This document shows positions 44,385 to 50,167 of a stretch of DNA of 64,000 bases, piece by piece (position 1 is the stretch's first letter; every line of letters begins with the position of its first letter). The stretch covers positions 25,613 to 89,612 of the forward strand of contig NZ_MKUD01000086.1 of NCBI RefSeq assembly GCF_001898575.1, written 5' to 3'. This DNA comes from Spirosoma sp. 48-14. Lineage in GTDB: Bacteria; Bacteroidota; Bacteroidia; Cytophagales; Spirosomataceae. The translations under genes were made by a program, and so were the position numbers. The notes beneath the pieces were generated by a model, which was not told the DNA's origin, did no database searches, and saw only the letters and a program-made list of their open reading frames with translations.

Positions 44385-44947
44385 ATCGCCAACCAGTTTT
44401 CAATCATTTTCACCCCGTTTTCGGTTAGTACCGATTCTGGGTGGAACTGTAGTCCGCGCACATCATACTGTTTGTGCGATAAACCCATTACCCGGCCGTT
44501 CTCATCCACAGCTGTAATTTGAAGGTCGACAGGCATCGGGTTGGGCATCACTGTCCAGGAGTGATAGCGGCCAACCGTCAGCTCGTCGGGAATACCGGCA
44601 AACAGAGGCTCGGAGCGGTCGGTAATGGTAGCGCGGTGAGCAATGCCGTGGAGTACGTCACCAAGATTTTCGAGGGTTGCGCCGTATACTTCGCCAATGC
44701 CCTGATGGCCCAGGCATATACCCAGAATGCTTTTGGTAGGCCCGTATTCGCGAACCAGATCCTGCATAATACCCGCTTCGGAAGGGATTCCCGGCCCTGG
44801 CGACAGCATGATTTTGTCATACTGGTCAACGGCTTCCAGGGCAATCTTGTCGTTTCGAATCACATCGGGTTTATGGCCCAACTCCCGCAGGATGTACACA
44901 AGGTTGTACGTAAACGAATCGTAGTTATCTAAGACTAAAAGTTTCAT
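44381..44947 (-). CDS. trpG: Anthranilate synthase component II (glutamine amidotransferase)
   Basis: Class I glutaminase supplying ammonia to TrpE. The catalytic triad is present: Cys in LGICLGHQGIGE, and His and Glu in LQFHPESVLTENG. The oxyanion strand is MLSPGPGIPSEAG. The length of 188 is typical. It could also serve para-aminobenzoate synthase, but its place after trpE makes TrpG the natural call. A perfect 20 bp inverted repeat ends 2 bp before the ATG, so translation initiation lies at the foot of a hairpin. Confidence 0.97.
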   Translation of the reverse strand: MKLLVLDNYDSFTYNLVYILRELGHKPDVIRNDKIALEAVDQYDKIMLSPGPGIPSEAGIMQDLVREYGPTKSILGICLGHQGIGEVYGATLENLGDVLHGIAHRATITDRSEPLFAGIPDELTVGRYHSWTVMPNPMPVDLQITAVDENGRVMGLSHKQYDVRGLQFHPESVLTENGVKMIENWLAI

Positions 44948-44949
44948 AA

Positions 44950-45006
44950 GTAATGCGGGTGGAAACCCGCTTTAATGATCTGATTACGGGTTTCCACCCG
45001 CATTAC
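44950..45006. repeat. Perfect inverted repeat at the trpE-trpG junction
   Basis: The 20 bp arms 44950-44969 and 44987-45006 are exact inverted copies with a 17-base loop. Each arm holds the shorter palindrome gcgggtggaaacccgc or its complement. It covers the trpE stop codon and ends 2 bp above the trpG ATG. No T run follows, so it is not a normal terminator; it could tune trpG translation relative to trpE. Confidence 0.85.
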
Positions 45007-46442
45007 AATTGTTTTGCCTGCTCAATGGCGGTACGAAGAGCCGCCAGTTTGTTGTGTACTTCCTGCAATTCGCTTTCAACGACCGACTTGGCCACGATGC
45101 CTGCTCCTGCCTGATAATACAGCGTATTGTCTTTGCTCATAAACGTTCGGATCATAATGGCGTGGTTGAACTCCCCGTCGAAACCCATGTAGCCGATACT
45201 ACCCGAATAAAAACTACGGCTTATGTTTTCGTAACGATCAATCAACCGCATCGCCATGTGTTTGGGTGCACCGGAGAGTGTACCGGCCGGGAACGTTTCG
45301 GCTACGATCTGGAGTGGATCGGCCGATTCGGTCAGGTCGCCCACAACTTTGGATACCAGGTGGATCACGTGCGAGTAGTATTGCACTTCCTTGAATGTCT
45401 CGACTTTTACCACATCACAGTTGCGGCTCAGATCATTGCGAGCGAGGTCGACCAGCATCACGTGTTCGGCCGATTCTTTGGGGTCGTCGTACAGTTTTTG
45501 CGCCAGTTCGGCATCGTGAACATCATCGCCCGTACGTCGGAAGGTTCCGGCGATTGGATAAATGGTCGCCTTTCGATTCTTTACCACAATCTGCGACTCG
45601 GGCGATGAGCCGAAGAGTTTATAATTGCCATAATCGAAATAGAACAGGTAGGGAGACGGGTTCAGCGAACGAAGAGCGCGGTATACATTAAACTCATCAC
45701 CATTAAAAGGAGTTGAGAATCGACGGGAAAGAACGATCTGGAATACATCGCCCCGGTAGCAGTGGTCTTTTCCTTTCTGAATGACTGCCCGAAACTCGTC
45801 GTCCGTAAAATTGGATTGCTCAGGTCCGGCGGTATTGAAAGAGTAAATCGGATAATTACGGCTCGTGATCAGATCGCTGATATAATCCAGCGTGCTTTCT
45901 GGCTCTGTGTCGCCATCGCGCAGGTAGCTATGCTCAAACAGGTGAAGCTCGTCTTTGAAATGGTTGATGGCCAGTACATAGCGGTATACCGTAAAAACAG
46001 CCGCCGGAATTTGATTTTCGGTCGGTACTGGCGCTTGTAAAGTTATATCTTCAAAACCTTGTACGGACGGGAAGCCGAAGTAGCCGAATAAGCCATTGGT
46101 AATAAAGGGAAACTTCGACTTTTCATGTTTAAAACAGTCTTTAAACTGCTGCAATGCTGGGCGCATTTCCTGGATAGGTAGCTCGCGTATTTGTTCCGAT
46201 TCGCCGGGCAACTGTACGGTCAGGTGAGCGTTGTCGTACGAAAAGCGGGCTACCGGATCGAAAGCGATGTAGGAGTAACTATTGTCGTTGCCGTGGTAGT
46301 CTGAGCTTTCGAGCAGGATACTGTTCAGGAAGCGGTCGCGTATGCGAAGGTAAATGCTTACGGGCGTGATAATGTCGGCCAGCATCCGTTTATGGCAGCT
46401 AACAATGCGGTAGGTTACTGTTGGCGAGAAGTCGGTTGTCAT
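45003..46442 (-). CDS. trpE: Anthranilate synthase component I
   Basis: Makes anthranilate from chorismate with ammonia from TrpG. The start at 46442 (MTTDFSPTVTYRIVSCHKRML) gives 479 residues; an upstream in-frame frame to 46493 would run through the attenuator. The chorismate-binding C-terminal half is complete: PIAGTFRRTGDDVHDAEL, VDLARNDLSRNC, FPAGTLSGAPKHMAMRLIDRYE and YYQAGAGIVAKS. The N-terminal LLESSDYHGNDNSYSYIAFDP matches the LLES-type tryptophan feedback site, so allosteric inhibition by Trp is expected in addition to the transcription attenuator just upstream. Confidence 0.97.
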   Translation of the reverse strand: MTTDFSPTVTYRIVSCHKRMLADIITPVSIYLRIRDRFLNSILLESSDYHGNDNSYSYIAFDPVARFSYDNAHLTVQLPGESEQIRELPIQEMRPALQQFKDCFKHEKSKFPFITNGLFGYFGFPSVQGFEDITLQAPVPTENQIPAAVFTVYRYVLAINHFKDELHLFEHSYLRDGDTEPESTLDYISDLITSRNYPIYSFNTAGPEQSNFTDDEFRAVIQKGKDHCYRGDVFQIVLSRRFSTPFNGDEFNVYRALRSLNPSPYLFYFDYGNYKLFGSSPESQIVVKNRKATIYPIAGTFRRTGDDVHDAELAQKLYDDPKESAEHVMLVDLARNDLSRNCDVVKVETFKEVQYYSHVIHLVSKVVGDLTESADPLQIVAETFPAGTLSGAPKHMAMRLIDRYENISRSFYSGSIGYMGFDGEFNHAIMIRTFMSKDNTLYYQAGAGIVAKSVVESELQEVHNKLAALRTAIEQAKQL

Positions 46443-46475
46443 GCTATTTGTATCGGTCAATGGTTCAACGGAATG

Positions 46476-46512
46476 AAAAAAAATAAGGCTCACCGGGATG
46501 ACGGTGAGCCTT
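46476..46512 (-). terminator. trp attenuator terminator
   Basis: An 11 bp perfect stem, aaggctcaccg (46485-46495) with cggtgagcctt (46502-46512), has a six-base loop. On the minus strand it is followed by TTATTTTTTTT, an ideal intrinsic terminator lying between the trpL leader peptide and the trpE ATG. The loop and part of the stem can instead pair with the trpL stop-codon region (46547-46557). Confidence 0.9.
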
Positions 46513-46557
46513 TAGCAATGTTTGTTGGTAAACAACAATAGCGGCAACCCTCATCCC
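46495..46557 (-). promoter_or_regulatory. trp antiterminator pairing and linking hairpin
   Basis: The plus-strand segments gggatgacggt (46495-46505) and accctcatccc (46547-46557) are complementary at 10 of 11 positions, so the RNA from the leader stop region can pair with the terminator loop and arm. Between them a six-base-pair hairpin (46522-46538) brings the partners together. A further pairing of the Trp-codon region (46570-46576) with 46540-46546 gives a pause hairpin that excludes the antiterminator. This is the 1:2, 2:3, 3:4 logic of ribosome-mediated attenuation. Confidence 0.8.
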
Positions 46558-46586
46558 AACGTAGGAGAGTGCCACCACCAAATCAT
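46551..46586 (-). CDS. trpL: trp operon leader peptide
   Basis: An 11-codon frame encodes MIWWWHSPTLG followed by TGA. Three consecutive UGG codons at positions 3-5 (46572-46580) are expected by chance very rarely in so short a frame, and this frame lies directly before a strong terminator and trpE. A ribosome stalled at the Trp codons would leave the stop-codon region free to form the antiterminator, whereas a ribosome reaching TGA would cover it and allow termination. The start has no strong Shine-Dalgarno site, as is usual in Bacteroidota. Confidence 0.85.
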   Translation of the reverse strand: MIWWWHSPTLG

Positions 46587-46652
46587 GTTGTTAACCGTAT
46601 TATTCATTTTATTGATAGCCACCTAAGTGGTCATTTATTGTCAGTTGCTTGG

Positions 46653-46726
46653 TCGGGGTGGCGGGATTCGAAGGCGGACGCGCCCCCGGCCACGATCTCT
46701 ACTTCCCAAACCTATCCCACTACCAG
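46653..46726 (-). pseudogene. Truncated tRNA-Pro (UGG) remnant
   Basis: On the minus strand this reads as the 3' three-quarters of a tRNA-Pro: the D-arm end CTGGTAG, an anticodon loop TTTGGGA (anticodon TGG, 46706-46708), a variable region GAGATCGTGG, and TTCGAATCCCGCCACCCCG-A with CCA just below (46650-46652). The 5' acceptor strand and first half of the D arm are missing, the anticodon stem is damaged, and 17 bases (46673-46689) replace one base in the T arm. It cannot fold as a working tRNA. Confidence 0.75.
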
Positions 46727-46740
46727 ATTTAATTTCCTGG

Positions 46741-46814
46741 TCGGGGTGGCGGGATTCGAACCCACGACCTCTACGTCCCGAACGTAGCGCGCTACCAGGC
46801 TGCGCTACACCCCG
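46741..46814 (-). tRNA. tRNA-Pro (CGG anticodon)
   Basis: A 74-base cloverleaf: acceptor CGGGGTG/CACCCCG with discriminator A, D arm, anticodon stem CTACG/CGTAG with loop TTCGGGA (anticodon CGG, decoding CCG), and T arm GTGGG-TTCGAAT-CCCGC. CCA is encoded at 46738-46740. A 23 bp segment covering the 3' end is repeated at 46650-46672 in the remnant beside it. Confidence 0.96.
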
Positions 46815-46825
46815 CATTGAGGGCA

Positions 46826-46857
46826 CAAAGATAAACGGATTATTTTCGTTCGGTCAA
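46826..46857 (-). promoter_or_regulatory. Promoter of tRNA-Pro, possibly also of the trp operon
   Basis: The minus strand carries TTG (46857-46855), 21 bases, then TATCTTTG (46833-46826), an excellent Bacteroidota promoter ending 11 bp before the tRNA 5' end. No other TAnnTTTG box was found between here and trpL, so readthrough into the trp leader is plausible. Confidence 0.7.
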
Positions 46858-46880
46858 GCGGTAGGGCGTTTTTTTCTTTA

Positions 46881-47342
46881 TCACATTTCGAGCATACGTA
46901 TCCGAATGCTTTTATTCTCATTCAGGTCGAATGCCGATTGGTCGAAATCGGGTGGGCCCATGAGCATAGCTACATTCGAAAAGCCAAACGGTTCGGCGGG
47001 CATTTGACCCGAAAAGTCCATTTTCTTGTTGTCGTTTAAATCCTGAAAAAGCCGGACAGCATATTTCCCTGGAGCTAATCCCTCAAAGACGCAGGTAATT
47101 TCGCCGGAGGCCGGTACGTCGATTACTTTTCTCTGAAGCGACTCACCACTAAAATTGGCTGGCGTGTTGGCAAGTCCAACGTATAATTTCCCCGTTCGGT
47201 TGTTGACATTATGAATCACTACCGACAGTGAATAGGTATTGCTGACTGTTGCAGAGGAGGTGGCCTGCTGGGCCAGACAAGGCTTACTAAGGTTAGTAAG
47301 GAAAAGAATAGAGGTGAGAATAGTTGTGATAATCGTTTTCAT
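46881..47342 (-). CDS. DUF2141 domain exported protein
   Basis: The start at 47342 (MKTIITTILTSILFLTNLSKPCLAQ) gives a clear signal peptide and 153 residues; the longer frame to 47420 only adds a leader without signal features. The mature protein is a single beta-sandwich of the DUF2141 type: LSVVIHNVNNRTGKLYVGLANTP, EGLAPGKYAVRLFQDLNDNKKMDF and PFGFSNVA. DUF2141 proteins are small periplasmic proteins of unknown role, often next to carotenoid or outer-membrane genes. It stands between recQ and the tRNA, both in the same direction. Confidence 0.88.
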   Translation of the reverse strand: MKTIITTILTSILFLTNLSKPCLAQQATSSATVSNTYSLSVVIHNVNNRTGKLYVGLANTPANFSGESLQRKVIDVPASGEITCVFEGLAPGKYAVRLFQDLNDNKKMDFSGQMPAEPFGFSNVAMLMGPPDFDQSAFDLNENKSIRIRMLEM

Positions 47343-47450
47343 AGCTGCGTGTTGATTAGTTCGACAGCACAAACATAAAGGGACCTGTCTGCCCCTACAA
47401 ATTGGTGGGATAAATCGCACGATTTAGGGACAAACAGCAATAGATGTACC

Positions 47451-47530
47451 TTTTTGACAGGATTAACAGGATAAAACAGGATTACACTAGAGACATCAAT
47501 CCTGTTTTATCCTGTTAATCCTGTCAAAAA
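47451..47530. repeat. Perfect 33 bp inverted repeat below recQ
   Basis: The arms 47451-47483 and 47498-47530 are exact inverted copies with a 14-base loop. Each arm contains three near-repeats of acaggatta/acaggataaa. The T run lies in the 5' arm and A in the 3' arm on either strand, so this is not a normal intrinsic terminator; it looks like a dispersed palindromic repeat that may form a cruciform or an RNA hairpin. Confidence 0.85.
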
Positions 47531-47542
47531 AGAAAAGCGTAT

Positions 47543-49456
47543 CTACTCCAGATTCAGTGTCAGATTTCCGGTTTTTGTGTATCGGATTTCCTCTTCGGCC
47601 AGCATAAGTTTTAAGGTTTCAGCCAGCGCATTGGTATCGGTATACGCAAAGTGATACGCCAGTTGTTTAGGGGATACACCCGGTCCATTTGCCAGCGCAA
47701 CATAGTCTCGTACCTGTTTACGGATGGTCTGCGTGACGGCTTCCGATGCTTTTTTCTGTTTCAGGCAATTATCACAAATACCGCAGCGCTCACCGGGTTT
47801 TTCACCAAAATAGGCTTGGAGTAACCGCGTTCGGCATTGGGTTGGGTGCTCGGTGTACGTAATGGCTGCCTGAACCTTTCGGAGGGCCAGTTCTTTCCGT
47901 CGGTTCAGTTCCTGTACGTTGATGGGTAACGTTGTTGCGTCGAAGCGAGGGGTAAGAAATGTCAGTTGGGGTTTATCCTTCTGTTTTTCATAGACGACCA
48001 CATTTCGTTCATGTAATTGCTTCAGAATCTGCTCGATTTCAGGCTGATTCAGCAAAAACGTTCGGGCCAGCGTCGATTCTGAAATTGTAACAAAATCGCT
48101 AAATAACTCGCCCCCGTACATCCGTAGTAGCAGCTTTAGAAACGAATCATACGTTGGATTCATCACCTGGAATTCATATAACTGCCGATTGTCGAGAACA
48201 AACGTTAGACGGGAAGGGTGAAAATAGTTTTCAGTAAGCTGGATGAACCCTTCGAGTTGCAGTTGTTTCAGGGCGTAATGGGTTTCCTGTGGTGGTAGGT
48301 TGAACGTATTGGTAAATGCACCCAGGTCGAAATCGTAACTGCTGAACTCTCCTCCACCAACTGGAACCGCTGTGTAATTAGCAAGGGCCTGATATACCCG
48401 CCGAAGCATATCAACTGGCTGATAGAGTTGTTCTACCCGAAGCTGAAGTTTGTCAAGGTCGTTGGGTGAGTAGAGCATAACGGCATATGCTTTCTGACCG
48501 TCGCGCCCAGCCCGACCGGCTTCCTGATAATACGCTTCCAGCGAATCAGGGACATCCAGATGGACCACAACACGGACATTGGGTTTGTCGATTCCCATAC
48601 CGAAAGCATTGGTAGCGACCATAACGCGGGTGCGGTCCTGAATCCAGGCGTCCTGTTTGTCTGTTCGTTGCTGCGTTGTTAGCCCAGCATGGTAAAAGTC
48701 TGCCGAAATACCCTGCCGACTAAGCCATTGAGCTATCTGTTGGGTTTGTTTCCGGCTACGAACGTAGATAATGGCACAACCCGGCACGTTTTGCAGTACA
48801 CGCAACAGTCGCGACTCTTTATTTTCTTCGGCTACGGCCGAGTAAGAAAGGTTCGGGCGAGCGAAGGTTTGCCGGAATATGGTTGGTTGCCGCAAAGCCA
48901 GCTTATCGACAATATCCGTCTGAACATCGGGCGTTGCTGAAGCCGTCAGGGCGATAATGGGCGTTTCGGGAATAAGCTGGCGAAACTCCGCAATTTGCAG
49001 ATAGGGCGGGCGGAAATCGTACCCCCAGGCCGAAATACAGTGAGCCTCGTCGACAGCCAGCAAACAGACTGTCATTTGTTTTGTACGCTCGATCAGGATT
49101 TCGGTTCGCAGCCGTTCGGGCGAAACGTAGAGGAACTTGGTATTGCCGTAAATGCAGTTGTCCAGAATGGCGTCGATTTCGCGGTAATGCATGCCCGAAT
49201 ACACAGCGGCTGCTGGAATGCCTCGTCGTTGCAACTGTTCGACCTGGTCTTTCATGAGCGCGATGAGGGGCGTTACTACAATACAAACGCCTTTCATGGC
49301 CAGGGCTGGTACCTGAAAACAAATCGACTTACCCCCACCAGTTGGCATCAGCACGAGTGAGTCCTGACGGGCCAGCGCCGTGTTGACCACATCTTCCTGC
49401 ATGGGCCGGAAGTTGTCGTATCCCCAAAAGTGCTGTAAAATCTGCCGGGTTGTCAA
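47543..49456 (-). CDS. recQ: ATP-dependent DNA helicase RecQ
   Basis: A 3'-to-5' superfamily 2 helicase acting in recombination and fork repair. Walker A is PTGGGKSICFQVPAL, the DEAH box is AVDEAHCISAWGYDFRP, and motif VI is YYQEAGRAGRDG. The RecQ zinc cysteines are in CRTRLLQAYFGEKPGERCGICDNCL, followed by a winged-helix part (about 510-635). At 637 residues it lacks a clear C-terminal HRDC domain, as do many RecQ1-type bacterial helicases. It is divergent from msrB with a 147 bp shared region. Confidence 0.95.
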   Translation of the reverse strand: MTTRQILQHFWGYDNFRPMQEDVVNTALARQDSLVLMPTGGGKSICFQVPALAMKGVCIVVTPLIALMKDQVEQLQRRGIPAAAVYSGMHYREIDAILDNCIYGNTKFLYVSPERLRTEILIERTKQMTVCLLAVDEAHCISAWGYDFRPPYLQIAEFRQLIPETPIIALTASATPDVQTDIVDKLALRQPTIFRQTFARPNLSYSAVAEENKESRLLRVLQNVPGCAIIYVRSRKQTQQIAQWLSRQGISADFYHAGLTTQQRTDKQDAWIQDRTRVMVATNAFGMGIDKPNVRVVVHLDVPDSLEAYYQEAGRAGRDGQKAYAVMLYSPNDLDKLQLRVEQLYQPVDMLRRVYQALANYTAVPVGGGEFSSYDFDLGAFTNTFNLPPQETHYALKQLQLEGFIQLTENYFHPSRLTFVLDNRQLYEFQVMNPTYDSFLKLLLRMYGGELFSDFVTISESTLARTFLLNQPEIEQILKQLHERNVVVYEKQKDKPQLTFLTPRFDATTLPINVQELNRRKELALRKVQAAITYTEHPTQCRTRLLQAYFGEKPGERCGICDNCLKQKKASEAVTQTIRKQVRDYVALANGPGVSPKQLAYHFAYTDTNALAETLKLMLAEEEIRYTKTGNLTLNLE

Positions 49457-49603
49457 AGTGATTTCGGTTTATAGTATTCAGTTTTTGGTAGGCAGGCGCA
49501 AACCGAATACCATGAAGCGCGAATTTACGGTTTGAAAACAGAAGTTCGGAGCGGGTGGTTTTAGGAATAGCACTAAATTCGTACAGACCAACGGAAAAGT
49601 ATT

Positions 49604-50011
49604 ATGATTCAGAAAGTCATTAAATCGGACGAAGAGTGGCGTAAGATTCTAACGCCGGAGCAATATCGGGTAACGCGGGAGAAGGGTACAGAGCGGGCCT
49701 TTACGGGTGAGTATTGTGAAGCCCACGATCCGGGTATCTATGCCTGCGTATGCTGTGGGACCGAATTGTTTGAGTCGAAGAAGAAGTTTGAGTCGGGTAC
49801 GGGCTGGCCAAGCTTTACCGAACCTATCGAGGAAGATCGGATTCGGTTAGAGAAAGATTTCAGTCATGGTATGGTCCGGGTTGAGGTATTATGTAATATC
49901 TGCGATGCTCATCTCGGCCATGTATTCAACGACGGTCCATCGCCTAATGGGCTGCGCTATTGCCTAAACTCGGTGGCGCTGGTTCTGAAACGGACTACTG
50001 AAACGGCTTAA
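49604..50011 (+). CDS. msrB: Peptide-methionine (R)-S-oxide reductase
   Basis: Repairs oxidised methionine in proteins. The 135-residue cytosolic enzyme has the catalytic Cys in LRYCLNSVAL, the structural zinc pairs CVCC and CNIC, and the family blocks GTGWPSFTEP and GHVFNDGP. No MsrA domain is fused. It is the first plus-strand gene after recQ and probably monocistronic. Confidence 0.97.
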   Translation: MIQKVIKSDEEWRKILTPEQYRVTREKGTERAFTGEYCEAHDPGIYACVCCGTELFESKKKFESGTGWPSFTEPIEEDRIRLEKDFSHGMVRVEVLCNICDAHLGHVFNDGPSPNGLRYCLNSVALVLKRTTETA

Positions 50012-50167
50012 TTCGTTTTCATTTGCGGTCATTAGGTAGTCTTTAGTGGCTATCAATAATTGACCACCTAATGCCCACAAATGACAATAAACGGACGATT
50101 TTATTCTGCGGCCTTGTTAATCAGCAACCAGAACCGAGATTTGTATGGATTGACTAATACCATTGAT

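Noticed and set aside
46569..47007. Plus-strand open frames across the tRNA-Pro and its remnant
   Set aside because: They translate the complement of a tRNA and a tRNA remnant; the repeated WSGWRDSNP-type peptides are a well-known artefact of tRNA loci.
47451..47530. Intrinsic terminator for recQ
   Set aside because: The arms are long and perfect, but the 3' side is an A run rather than a T run on either strand, so it does not fit an intrinsic terminator.
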